From Rubritalea sp051252225 (GTDB lineage Bacteria; Verrucomicrobiota; Verrucomicrobiia; Verrucomicrobiales; Akkermansiaceae): a stretch of 64,000 bases of DNA. The position numbers and the translations under genes were made by a program. Location of the stretch: positions 43,560 through 107,559 of the forward strand of contig NZ_JBPOGE010000009.1 in assembly GCF_051252225.1 (NCBI RefSeq), written 5' to 3'. Below, piece by piece: positions 8,444 through 16,869 of this stretch (positions within the stretch are counted from its first letter, which is position 1; each line of letters starts with the position of its first letter). The notes beneath the pieces are model-generated. The model did no database searches and was not told where the DNA came from. It saw only the letters and a program-made list of their open reading frames with translations.

Positions 8444-9541
8444 ATGGACGCCCAGCTAACTACATCAAATCCTGAAGCCCAGAAAGCAGGCGACGTCTCT
8501 AAATCAGAAACGACAGGGATAAGTGCGGATGCCGCTATAGGAACACCGGTTGATGATCCCTCAAACATGCAGAAGCGAGACGAGGTTCTCGATAGTATTG
8601 GACGAAACGGATTAGTCGTTGTTATCGGTGCGGGCGTCTCGCTTCAATCGGTTGGTCATCCGGGGCAATCAACTGATGTCGCAGGCTGGCCTGGACTTTT
8701 GACCCACGGAGTGGAACACTGCTTGAAGCATCAACTTCTCGTTGCTGACGAGGCGAATCTTGTTAGGGAGCAGATCAGGATAGGCACCAACAATGGCAAA
8801 ACCGACTATCTAATCGAAGCAGCTCAAAGAATTCACGACAGCCTAGATAAGAGAACCAACGGGCGTTATTGGTGGCTTCATGATTCAATCGGTCAACTTA
8901 CGGTAAAAGAACCCCGTCTGATTCGGGCGATTCAAGGGATGGGAGGCCTAGTCACGACTCTGAATTATGACAGTCTTGTGGAAGATGTCACCGAATGGCG
9001 CCCTATTGAATGGCATCAACGGACTGAGGTTACACGCTGTATGCACGACCGAGAGAGGGACGTAGTACTGCACCTCCACGGATTTTGGAAAAACCCCGAT
9101 TCAATTATTCTGGATCGACTATCGTATGAAAAAATTAGCGTTCACGAGGATACCCGCGATCTCCTTCGCGACTTTTCTCGGAACTACACACTTCTTTTTG
9201 TTGGGTGTGGCGACACTTTCTTCGACCCGAATTTCCAGACATTACTTCGTTGGGCGAGAGATGCGCTTCAGGGAGTTCAACATAGGCACTATATTTTGTG
9301 TAGGCAGTCAGATGAGCCGGGGCTCTTCAACTCACTTCAGGAACATGGTTATCTGGACACCCTAGTCTACGGAGACAGCTATGATTCCCTCAGTCCTTTT
9401 TTAGAAGAAATTGGAAAAGAGAGTGGAACATCGTCTGAAGCAACCAATCCTCCGCTTGTCCCAGTCACAGGATTGAAAGCTGACTCAATTTCAAAACCAC
9501 TAAAGCCCTTCGATATATGGAAACTCCAAACGCAACGCTGA
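8444..9541 (+). CDS. SIR2-like domain protein, probable NAD-consuming defence effector
   Basis: A protein of 365 aa with a sirtuin-like Rossmann domain of the SIR2 group found in antiphage systems. Visible signatures are VVVIGAGVS (58-66), the TLNYD motif (172-176, with the Asn expected for NAD hydrolysis), a catalytic-type His in HLHG (210-213) and LFVGCGDTFFD later. There are no zinc-ribbon cysteines, so protein deacetylation is unlikely. In Thoeris ThsA, DSR and Avs5 such domains destroy NAD+ to abort infection; that role is inferred here. The first 41 residues look disordered. Its last 25 bases overlap the next gene in another frame, so the two are almost certainly translated together. 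No good ribosome binding site is seen before the ATG; Met-42 is an alternative. Confidence 0.8.
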   Translation: MDAQLTTSNPEAQKAGDVSKSETTGISADAAIGTPVDDPSNMQKRDEVLDSIGRNGLVVVIGAGVSLQSVGHPGQSTDVAGWPGLLTHGVEHCLKHQLLVADEANLVREQIRIGTNNGKTDYLIEAAQRIHDSLDKRTNGRYWWLHDSIGQLTVKEPRLIRAIQGMGGLVTTLNYDSLVEDVTEWRPIEWHQRTEVTRCMHDRERDVVLHLHGFWKNPDSIILDRLSYEKISVHEDTRDLLRDFSRNYTLLFVGCGDTFFDPNFQTLLRWARDALQGVQHRHYILCRQSDEPGLFNSLQEHGYLDTLVYGDSYDSLSPFLEEIGKESGTSSEATNPPLVPVTGLKADSISKPLKPFDIWKLQTQR

Positions 9542-12500
9542 CACCTTCCCTGATGCAGGAAGTTTTCCTTCTCAAGCGTGATCAGGCAGTCGAAAAAGTG
9601 AATGCCGTGTTTGACGGAAAAACGAGAGAGTTATGTATTCGTACTCGATATCCGAAAGAGGTTGCCGGATTCATATCGGCCTGTCTTGCCCAGCGTGGTG
9701 AACTCGAAACGGGAGCCGGTCCACGCTGCTCATTCGTTAGTGATAAATCAACTTGGCACTCTCTTTGCTCACCTGAGAGTGTCACAAACCAGATCCTCAT
9801 AGCCGATCCAGAACTCGACTTTGATTCTGCCCGCAGTGAGCTGCTGCCGCATGCTCGGCAACGTGGCCATGCTGTCATCTTCAGTCTTGCTAACCCTCGT
9901 CCAGATACTACGGAGGTGGTTACACTCAATGAGCCACAGCAGTTTGATGTTCTAGAGCTTCTAAAAAAGCATGAATATCCCGCAGGTAAGGCGGAGCAAC
10001 TTGCCCAACAGAGCAATGGGAATATCCACATATTGACTCGGCTTTTAACTGGAACCAATGACCGTCCGGAGTGGGCAAAGGGAGACTTAGGTTACCATTT
10101 GCGTTGTCTGGCGCTTTTAGGCGGTTGGAGCGATTCATCGGAACATGACCGATCAGCTCTCACTGAAATCATCGGCGAGCATTATGAGATTTGGGTTCAG
10201 CGGGTCTATCCGCTCACCAGGAATGATGAACCACCAATCTTGTTGGATGGAAATTTGTTCCGACCTGTTTCCCGTTACGAGTCTTGGCAACAATTGGGTC
10301 ATTTTCTGACCGACGGAGACCTTCGTCGGTTTCAAACAGCGTGTGAACATCTGCTTGCGGATATTTCACCTGAACTCGAACTTCCAGCGGACGAACGTCA
10401 TCTTGCAGGTTTCAAAACCAACCGAGAAACCCATTCAGCAGCGCTCCGCAAAGGTATCGCAGAATCTCTCGCCTTGCTAGGCGGACAAGGAAGTAAACTT
10501 TCCTGTAGTCCCAATCTCGCAAGGACAGTTGCTGACAATGTCGTATTTTCGTTATTCAAGGAGGCAGATTGGCAACGCTGGGCTAGTTTGGGTTCGATCA
10601 TGCCACAATTGGCCGAAGCTGCTCCAACTGTATTTCTCGATGCCGTCGACGAAGCTTTAAAAGATTTAGAATCGAGTCCTCTGAAGGAGCTATTCGCTAT
10701 TTACGAGGGTTCGATTTTCGGGCGGAACTATCACTGCGGATTGCTATGGGCACTTGAAGTGCTTGCTTGGAATGCGGATCACTTGAGTCGTGTTTCCGTC
10801 GCACTAGCTAAGCTTTGTCAATTCGATCTGCCCCAGAATTCAGGAAATAATCCAGCGGCAACATTGCGAAGCATGTTTTTGACATGGTTGCCGCAAACAC
10901 TGGCTAGTGTGGATGCGCGTCGTGCCGCGGTGGAGCGAGTAATTCAAGAAAACGTAGAATGCGGTTGGGATCTTCTGCTTGGAGTCTTGCCGGATAGTCA
11001 CCAAGTTGGAAGCCACAATCAAAAGCCGGCGTGGAGAGATTGGTTTCCCAGTGACTGGTCCGAAGGAACTACCCGTTCAGTAATGCATAAGCAGGTTCAA
11101 AACTATACGAACTTAGCAGTTAACATTGCAATGGGTGATCTTGATAAACTCACCGAATTGATTTCTCGCTGGGATCACCTGCCTCGGGAGATTTTCCAGA
11201 AAGTGTTGGATCATTTGGAGACGCCGGAAGCTCTGAGACGTCCGAATGAGGAGCGCTTTAAACTGTGGGAGAAACTTACTGAACAAATCGATCGTCACCG
11301 CAAATATGCGGAATCCGACTGGGCGATGCCAGAGGAGGAAATCGTAAGATTAGAGAAAGCTGCACTGGCTATCAAGCCGACTGATCCTGCAATAATTCAT
11401 CAAAGGATCTTCAATTCGTATGCTCATGAATTCTATGTAACGGATAATTACGCGGAGGAAGAAAAGGCACTCGCTAAGAGACGTGAAGATGCTGTGACTG
11501 AAGTGCTGGAGAAATATGACCCACAGCGAGTAATAGAATTGGCTAGAGTGGTAAATTTTCCTGTTGAAGTAGGTAGTGCCTTAGGACGAATCGGCACCGA
11601 GAATTTGGATCGATTTCTTCTGCCGAAATACCTACAGAACACCGACAAGCCTGTGGTGGAGCTCGTGCGTGGCTATTTATGGGCACGATACCAGAATGTT
11701 CCTGGAGATTGGGTCACAGGCTTAGATCTAAATACTTGGACTTTAAAGCAGAGAGGCTTATTCTTGTCGTATCTTCCTTTCACTGCTGATGTCTGGCGCT
11801 TAGCCGAGCTATTTCTCGGTGATAAGTTGTCAGAGTATTGGAGTCGGATTTGGCCTAATGTTTTTCAGGTGAAGGGTAATTTTATTGAGGCAGCTGAAAA
11901 GTCTCTTGAAAATGATCGACCAGAAATCGCCATTGATTGCATAAACGCCCTCAAGCATGAGAATAAGGAGATTCCTACCGGCTTAGCGACTCGGGCAGTA
12001 AAACAGCTTTTGACCGATGAACGGGCTGTTGGAAACTTCGATCAACACCACTTGCTCGAAGTTATTAAACATCTTCAATCTGCAAATGATGTGGATGCTG
12101 ACGATATGACCTGGATAGAATTTCAATGCCTTAAGCTGCTAGATCGGTTCTCGGGCGGGAGTCCAGTGTTTTTGGAGCGCAATTTGGCAACGGAACCTCT
12201 ATTTTTTCATGATGTCGTTAAAACTTGCTTTCGTTCGGAGAAAGATCGCGACAAGTCGCCGGAAGTGGACGAACAAACGAAGATTATGGCGGAACAGGCA
12301 TACCGACTGTTACATAACTGGCACACTCCGCCAGGCACGACATTGGAGCAAACTATTGACGAACCCGCCTTTATTAAGTGGATTGAAAAATCTCGAGATC
12401 TTTGCGAAGAATCGGGACATTGGACAATAGCTCAGCAGATGATTGGGCACAGTTTGAAATATTCTCCTGCTGGTTTAGAGGGTATATTGAAGTACCCAGC

Positions 12501-12756
12501 AGTGGCGAATTGCTTGGATGCCTCCGAACACGAGCATATGCGCAGAGGTTTAACTACAGAACTGTTCAACAGCCGCGGAGTCCATGGTTTTAGCGGTGGG
12601 AAAGCGGAGTTGGAGTTAGCTGAAAACTATCGCTCGCGTGCCGATCAGTATGATTTGGCCAAATTTACGCGCATTGCAACGAGCCTTCGTGGTCTGGCTG
12701 AAGGTTTTGAACGCGATGCGGAGCGCGAAACTAAACGAGACCCATATAGAGACTGA
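9517..12756 (+). CDS. Very large STAND-like protein without P-loop, partner of the SIR2 gene
   Basis: A protein of 1079 aa that I cannot assign to a named family. Residues about 20-180 look like a worn STAND/AAA NTPase core. A strand-helix unit occupies the P-loop place (FDGKTRELCIRTRYPKEVAGF, 32-52) but has no GxxxxGK[ST]. A Walker-B-like strand follows (ILIADPELDFD, 93-103), then a sensor-like strand (VIFSLANPRPD), then the QQSNGNIHILTRLL helix (164-177) typical of the end of STAND NTPase domains. The remaining 850 residues are helical and may form a superhelical sensor. The gene starts inside the SIR2 gene and ends in the hsd remnant zone. By analogy with SIR2/STAND defence proteins it may sense phage and trigger the SIR2 enzyme; this is inference. 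Confidence 0.7.
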   Translation: METPNATLTPSLMQEVFLLKRDQAVEKVNAVFDGKTRELCIRTRYPKEVAGFISACLAQRGELETGAGPRCSFVSDKSTWHSLCSPESVTNQILIADPELDFDSARSELLPHARQRGHAVIFSLANPRPDTTEVVTLNEPQQFDVLELLKKHEYPAGKAEQLAQQSNGNIHILTRLLTGTNDRPEWAKGDLGYHLRCLALLGGWSDSSEHDRSALTEIIGEHYEIWVQRVYPLTRNDEPPILLDGNLFRPVSRYESWQQLGHFLTDGDLRRFQTACEHLLADISPELELPADERHLAGFKTNRETHSAALRKGIAESLALLGGQGSKLSCSPNLARTVADNVVFSLFKEADWQRWASLGSIMPQLAEAAPTVFLDAVDEALKDLESSPLKELFAIYEGSIFGRNYHCGLLWALEVLAWNADHLSRVSVALAKLCQFDLPQNSGNNPAATLRSMFLTWLPQTLASVDARRAAVERVIQENVECGWDLLLGVLPDSHQVGSHNQKPAWRDWFPSDWSEGTTRSVMHKQVQNYTNLAVNIAMGDLDKLTELISRWDHLPREIFQKVLDHLETPEALRRPNEERFKLWEKLTEQIDRHRKYAESDWAMPEEEIVRLEKAALAIKPTDPAIIHQRIFNSYAHEFYVTDNYAEEEKALAKRREDAVTEVLEKYDPQRVIELARVVNFPVEVGSALGRIGTENLDRFLLPKYLQNTDKPVVELVRGYLWARYQNVPGDWVTGLDLNTWTLKQRGLFLSYLPFTADVWRLAELFLGDKLSEYWSRIWPNVFQVKGNFIEAAEKSLENDRPEIAIDCINALKHENKEIPTGLATRAVKQLLTDERAVGNFDQHHLLEVIKHLQSANDVDADDMTWIEFQCLKLLDRFSGGSPVFLERNLATEPLFFHDVVKTCFRSEKDRDKSPEVDEQTKIMAEQAYRLLHNWHTPPGTTLEQTIDEPAFIKWIEKSRDLCEESGHWTIAQQMIGHSLKYSPAGLEGILKYPAVANCLDASEHEHMRRGLTTELFNSRGVHGFSGGKAELELAENYRSRADQYDLAKFTRIATSLRGLAEGFERDAERETKRDPYRD

Positions 12757-12899
12757 TTCTGAATAAGATAGTCTTGCCGGAATTCGACGCCTCGAGGGCT
12801 TCGGTCCGTGAAATGCGCTGTTGGTTTCAGGAAATCGACGGTGGATGCGCACGTATAGGGGCCAGGCAATATTTCTTGCTAGAAAGCCAGTATGCAGTG

Positions 12900-13010
12900 A
12901 ATTGTTCGTCCGTTGGTCAGGGCAAGGACGAGCGCAAGAAGTTCGATATCCAGTTTAAAAAGGCGGAGTCCAATTTCAAGATCGCCATCGTGGTGGGGAT
13001 TGAAGTTTGA
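12900..13010 (+). pseudogene. Scrap of a type I restriction endonuclease subunit (hsdR)
   Basis: In one frame the DNA encodes GKDERKKFDIQFKK followed by ESNFKIAIVVGI (about 12912-12998). HsdR proteins have this kind of segment (D-[RK]-K-[EK]-[FL]-D...F-K...NFKIAIVV) immediately before the conserved D/GMWLTGFDVP motif. Here the match breaks exactly where MWLTGFD should begin and a stop follows at 13008. Only this ~30-codon scrap remains. It lies on the same strand as the hsdM remnant, as expected of one former hsd operon. Confidence 0.65.
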
Positions 13011-13120
13011 AATTAGACGTAAGAAATCAGGAAATTAGAACTGATACGAGTAAGTGGAAGCCTCAGGAAATTTCCGGTGCGGGTGGTGATGCTCGAGTGC
13101 CGAGGACGCTTGCCAATCAG

Positions 13121-13144
13121 CTAGATTGGTAGGTGCCAATCTAG
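13121..13144. repeat. Short perfect inverted repeat
   Basis: CTAGATTGG (13121-13129) and CCAATCTAG (13136-13144) flank a 6-base loop. A third partial arm (CCAATC) lies just upstream at 13112-13117. It sits in non-coding debris between the hsdR scrap and the duplicated uvrD tail; function unknown. Confidence 0.5.
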
Positions 13145-13231
13145 AGGAGGCCAGAGTCGCGCGGAGAGCTTTAAGAAAAATAGGCGATATTAGGTGGAGT
13201 TTTGGCGTGTGTGCGATTAAGCCCCCTCCCC

Positions 13232-13396
13232 TCTACCATCCGCTGCTCTCGACTTGTCATTTTCCGACCAGGTTTTGGTCAAAGTCGTCGAAGAAGCGTG
13301 AGGGTGTTTGCATGTACTCGCCGGTGTCGTTTATTCGATTTATCGTCGGATATGTGAGGTAGTAGAGCTCGCCCTTAGCCTGAGTGAGGGTGACTT
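13232..13396 (-). pseudogene. Degenerate copy of the 3' end of the uvrD-like helicase gene
   Basis: The segment matches the 3' end of the intact helicase gene (16869-17031) almost base for base over about 160 bases in the same orientation. Read leftward it encodes GEYMQTPSRFFDDFDQNLV and a final QVESSGW followed by a stop, as in the intact gene. It carries a premature stop (TGA in place of the EEW region) and indels around the TYPTTNP part. Weaker similarity may extend to about 13425. It is a direct repeat flanking the 13.4-16.9 kb block. Confidence 0.85.
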
Positions 13397-13655
13397 AACC
13401 AAACCTAAGTAGGCGTTACCTTCTCTACTGGATTTGTATAATATAACTCATCATTACCTCCAAAATATCATCATAATTCAAACTATAGTTTATATTTAAC
13501 ATATTAATGTAATTCATGGATACACGTAAAACGTTTCATATTGAATCGAGCTCAATATATTGACTTTCAGAAGATTACGAAACATCACCACCCAAGAAAC
13601 GCACTCTTTTAAACCTATGTAATTAAGAGTGATATATATCTACCCCCAAGAATTA
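13397..13655 (+). promoter_or_regulatory. AT-rich intergenic region upstream of the metallophosphoesterase operon
   Basis: About 260 bases, clearly more AT-rich than the surroundings, lie between the uvrD-tail copy and the phosphoesterase start. Candidate -10-like boxes (TATAAT at about 13437-13442) exist but no clear -35 partner, and no sigma-54 type box. It probably contains the promoter of the four-gene operon ending in amt. Confidence 0.4.
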
Positions 13656-14384
13656 ATGTCTAAAACCGCACTATTTTCAGATATCCACGCGAACCTGAAT
13701 GCTCTCGAAGCAGTCATTAACGATGCAAAAAGCCAAGGTGTACAAAATTTCGCATGCTTAGGAGATGTTGTAGGTTACGGCCCCAATCCTATTGACTGCA
13801 TAGCAGCAGTACAGGCCATCGACTGTGTTTGCGTAAAAGGCAACCATGATGAGGATGCATCAAATGATAGAGTGCTTGATAATTTAAATGACCAAGCTCG
13901 TGCTTCTCTAGAGTGGACAAGAAGCATGCTAAGTGAGTCACAAAAATCTTGGCTGGCAAACCTTCCATACAAAAGAAGACTGGGAAGAAACATGCTGGTA
14001 CATGCGGCTCTAGAAAACCCTGGGGAATGGGAATATCTCCGAAACAGCTTCGACGCTGAAATAGCGATGCTCACGCAGCCAACGCCTATTTGCTTCTTCG
14101 GACACACGCATAAGCCGGTCACCTACACCCAAAAAGGGAAGAGTGTCTCCGTGCTAACCGAGCAGGAAATAGAGCTCCACCCTGATCAGAAATACCTTAT
14201 TAATGTTGGGTCTGTCGGCCAACCAAGAGACGGAATTCCAGAGGCTAGCTATGTAGTCTTCGATCGTGAAAAAAGAACAATTAACTTCAGAAGGGTCAAA
14301 TATGACATCCACTCTGTGGTCCAGCAAATAACAGAATCAGGCTTACCTCTCAGCTTAGGCGATCGCCTAATTTCTGCAGCATAA
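13656..14384 (+). CDS. Calcineurin-like metallophosphoesterase, 242 aa
   Basis: A metal-dependent phosphoesterase of the YfcE/diadenosine-tetraphosphatase-like class. Visible motifs are FSDIHANLNAL (metal ligands D and H, about 7-17), GDVVGYGPNP (about 40-49), GNHDE (about 69-73), VHAAL (about 118) and GHTHKP (about 154-159). All ligands look intact, so it should be an active enzyme; the substrate (nucleotide, cyclic nucleotide or phosphoprotein) is unknown. The frame opens upstream at a GTG (13629), but the motif-bearing N-terminus fits the ATG at 13656. It heads a tight operon with a small protein, a roadblock-like protein and an ammonium transporter. Confidence 0.8.
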   Translation: MSKTALFSDIHANLNALEAVINDAKSQGVQNFACLGDVVGYGPNPIDCIAAVQAIDCVCVKGNHDEDASNDRVLDNLNDQARASLEWTRSMLSESQKSWLANLPYKRRLGRNMLVHAALENPGEWEYLRNSFDAEIAMLTQPTPICFFGHTHKPVTYTQKGKSVSVLTEQEIELHPDQKYLINVGSVGQPRDGIPEASYVVFDREKRTINFRRVKYDIHSVVQQITESGLPLSLGDRLISAA

Positions 14385-14399
14385 TTTATCAATATCATC

Positions 14400-14690
14400 A
14401 TGTCTAATTTAACCCATTTTCAAGTTCAGCGCGGATCAGTCGTAAGCGATTGCATGCCAGAAACATATGAATTCATCAGTCAAAACCTTGACTATTTTTA
14501 TAGTGCTCTCCAGCCACTCAAGAATGCTTTAGCAGAAGACGGCCCTATCACATTCATCTCACACGAATCTCAATGGTCTTTCGCTGTATCTGTAGAGAAA
14601 TCTGAATTAGGGAGAGTCGCTTCTGGTAGCGGTGTCATCTCTGAGGGTGGTGCATGTCCATATGACGATCTCAGTGAGGCTATTTCCTAA
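14400..14690 (+). CDS. Hypothetical small protein, 96 aa
   Basis: An unrecognised acidic protein without membrane segment or signal peptide, with alternating strand and helix character. It lies 15 bases after the phosphoesterase and 32 bases before the roadblock-like gene, so it belongs to the same operon. It may be a partner of the roadblock-like protein, but this is only suggested by position. Confidence 0.65.
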   Translation: MSNLTHFQVQRGSVVSDCMPETYEFISQNLDYFYSALQPLKNALAEDGPITFISHESQWSFAVSVEKSELGRVASGSGVISEGGACPYDDLSEAIS

Positions 14691-14722
14691 GTACTTGATT
14701 CAACACACAAACACTAAATCAT

Positions 14723-15376
14723 ATGTATCAGGAACTCATCGAGCTGCTCTATGAAAATGAAGCCGTTGAAGCCGTGGCTCTTTTCACCGATCAAGGCCAT
14801 TTAATAGAAAACCAGCTCGCTATTAGCGAAAGTACGATCACTCAAGTCTGTGCATCCTTAGTAACCATCAAAAATGGTTTGGCTGGATCCAACAGAGAGA
14901 TGAAAGGTTTTCTCGTTAAAACCCAGAAATACACCCTGCAAGCGTACGTGCACAGTGACTTACTTATCCTACTCCAAGTAAGCTCGAATTTCTCCATTAA
15001 TAAAACGTACCATAATATTCAGTCGCAACTTGGTCAAAAAACTTATTCACCCGCTAGTGGTGATGCCCAAGCCGTCTCTAGCAATACTCAGACCGAAGTC
15101 GCGCAGAGTGAGCAAGCTGAATACTCCGTGGAATGGGATGATTTTAGACAGAAGCTAGCCACACTGATCAAACGCATAGCCCCAAGTGGTGTAGCTAATA
15201 AAATGATCGATACTTCAATGAAAGAAGCTGGTTACGCAGATTCCCCCATTAGCCTGCCTTTTGAAAATGCAGTCGCTATCGGTCAGTCTGTAGTCGCAAA
15301 AATACCTAATGCGAGTCGAAGGAAACTTATTGATCAAGAATTTCAAGTCTTAGCAGAACAATTTGCGCAGCAATAG
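14723..15376 (+). CDS. Roadblock/LC7-like domain protein, 217 aa
   Basis: Residues 1-110 resemble a roadblock/LC7 fold: a helix (YQELIELLYENEAVEAV), then strand-turn-strand (ALFTDQGHLIENQLA), a second helix and paired strands (GFLVKTQKYTLQAYVHSDLLILLQV). A linker (about 112-140) is followed by a helical C-terminal region (about 140-217). Bacterial roadblock proteins usually regulate small GTPases or polarity and signalling modules. No GTPase is encoded nearby. The gene is 46 bases upstream of amt, so it may link nitrogen transport to an internal signal; that link is inference. Confidence 0.55.
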   Translation: MYQELIELLYENEAVEAVALFTDQGHLIENQLAISESTITQVCASLVTIKNGLAGSNREMKGFLVKTQKYTLQAYVHSDLLILLQVSSNFSINKTYHNIQSQLGQKTYSPASGDAQAVSSNTQTEVAQSEQAEYSVEWDDFRQKLATLIKRIAPSGVANKMIDTSMKEAGYADSPISLPFENAVAIGQSVVAKIPNASRRKLIDQEFQVLAEQFAQQ

Positions 15377-15421
15377 CCTTTCACCTCACAACATTCAATT
15401 TCGATTCTACTCTCTACTCTA

Positions 15422-16735
15422 ATGAAAAAACAGACACTACTTACCACCCTATTACTTTGGTGCTTATTTTACTCTTCAGCTTACTCACAAGAAGTGGGGG
15501 CTGCTGCCCTCGATAAATCCGATAATGTGTTCATTCTTATATGCGCAGCTATGGTATTCCTAATGCAGGCTGGATTCTGCCTGCTAGAGATGGGTTTCTC
15601 TCGCGCTAAAAATGCCATCAACATTGTCATGAAAAATGCCTGTGACATGTCTGTGGGCTCTATAGGGTTTTTCCTCGTAGGTTTCAGTCTCATGTTTGGC
15701 TGGTCACAGGGTGGCATTGTTGGCCTAGGAAATTTTGGGTTTAGCTCTGACTTTCTAGGATCAAATGCCATTTGGATTTTCTTCTTATTCCAAGTGATGT
15801 TCGCAGCAACGACTGTAACCATTTCCTCCGGCGCAATGGCTGAACGCACCTATTTCCCAGGTTACCTTGTTTATGCAGCGATTGCCTGTACCTTCATTTA
15901 TCCTATACTTGGTCATTGGGTTTGGGGTGGCGCTAGTACTCCTTTCGGCTTTGGTGGCGGAAAAGGATGGCTCAGCGCATTGGGCTTTCATGACTTTGCA
16001 GGATCCACAGTGGTTCACGCAGTAGGTGGCGCATTCGCACTTGCGGGCATCATCGTTATTGGGCCACGTCGTGGACGTTTCTTAGACGACGGCAGTGAAA
16101 AGATTTTCGCTGGGCACAATATCCCACTTGGCTCATTAGGCATGTTCTTGCTCTTCTTTGGCTGGTTTGGATTCAACTGTGGGTCAAATTTATCTGCTGG
16201 CGCAGAAATAGGAAGAATAGGCGTGAACACACTTCTGGCAGGAAGCGGCGGCTTAGTAGCTGGCTTGGTATTTCATTGGATATTCAAAGGCTGGGCTGAC
16301 CCTGAATCTGCCATTAACGGTGCTTTAGGTGGCTTAGTAGGCATCACTGCTTGTTGTGACGTAGTAGCTCCATGGGCATCTATTCTGATCGGTCTCATCA
16401 GTGGTTTTATCACCGTGATTGGCGGCAAGTACCTCCTACGTGCTAAACTAGATGACGCTGTGGGAGCTATACCTGTTCACCTGTTTTGTGGAATATTTGG
16501 CACACTTTGTGTCAGTATTTTCAATGAATCAGCCCCTTTCTCAAACTTCGGGATCCAAGCTTTAGGAGCTTTTGTAGTCCCAGTTAGTGCTTTTGCATTC
16601 AGTTGGTTTGTCTTCTATCTCATCAATAAAACGATCGGTCTACGAGCTTCAGATGAAGCGCAAGAACAGGGTCTAGACTTTGCTGAGCACTCTGCAACAG
16701 CTTACCCAGACTTTGCATCTAATGATGATGAATAG
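15422..16735 (+). CDS. amt: Ammonium transporter Amt
   Basis: A multi-spanning Amt/MEP/Rh protein of 437 aa with an N-terminal signal peptide (about 1-22), as in many bacterial Amt proteins, and about eleven membrane helices. Family signatures are clear: MQAGFCLLEMGFSRAKN (about 42-58), the DFAGSTVVHAVGG segment (first pore His, about 191-203) and the later GAIPVHLFCGIFGTL (second pore His, about 342-356). It imports ammonium, or conducts ammonia, across the inner membrane. It ends a four-gene operon. In many bacteria amt is paired with the PII gene glnK; no glnK is present, and the roadblock-like gene takes the neighbouring place. Confidence 0.92.
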   Translation: MKKQTLLTTLLLWCLFYSSAYSQEVGAAALDKSDNVFILICAAMVFLMQAGFCLLEMGFSRAKNAINIVMKNACDMSVGSIGFFLVGFSLMFGWSQGGIVGLGNFGFSSDFLGSNAIWIFFLFQVMFAATTVTISSGAMAERTYFPGYLVYAAIACTFIYPILGHWVWGGASTPFGFGGGKGWLSALGFHDFAGSTVVHAVGGAFALAGIIVIGPRRGRFLDDGSEKIFAGHNIPLGSLGMFLLFFGWFGFNCGSNLSAGAEIGRIGVNTLLAGSGGLVAGLVFHWIFKGWADPESAINGALGGLVGITACCDVVAPWASILIGLISGFITVIGGKYLLRAKLDDAVGAIPVHLFCGIFGTLCVSIFNESAPFSNFGIQALGAFVVPVSAFAFSWFVFYLINKTIGLRASDEAQEQGLDFAEHSATAYPDFASNDDE

Positions 16736-16760
16736 TAGTTCACGATGACCGCGAACTACT
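16734..16760. terminator. Hairpin between the convergent amt and uvrD-like genes
   Basis: AGTAGTTC (16734-16741, beginning in the amt stop codon) pairs with GAACTACT (16753-16760). There is no clear T-run on either side, so it is a terminator-like or mRNA-stabilising element. Confidence 0.5.
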
Positions 16761-16869
16761 CTATCACAGATATTCTATTCGTTCTTATTGAGTTTTACTT
16801 ACAGCATCTACCAAGCATTAAATCTATTTGTACGTTGCTGAATAGGCTGTGGTAACTCTATCAAGAAAT

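Noticed and set aside
12774..13010. A 78-codon open frame as a gene
   Set aside because: Only about 30 codons match HsdR and the match breaks before the next conserved motif; the first half has no recognisable similarity.
13126..13362. A 78-codon open frame as a gene
   Set aside because: It runs antisense through the degraded uvrD tail copy and junk DNA.
13397..13655. Sigma-54 promoter upstream of the phosphoesterase-amt operon
   Set aside because: No TGGCAC-N5-TTGC match on the plus strand was found, nor in the short gap directly before amt.
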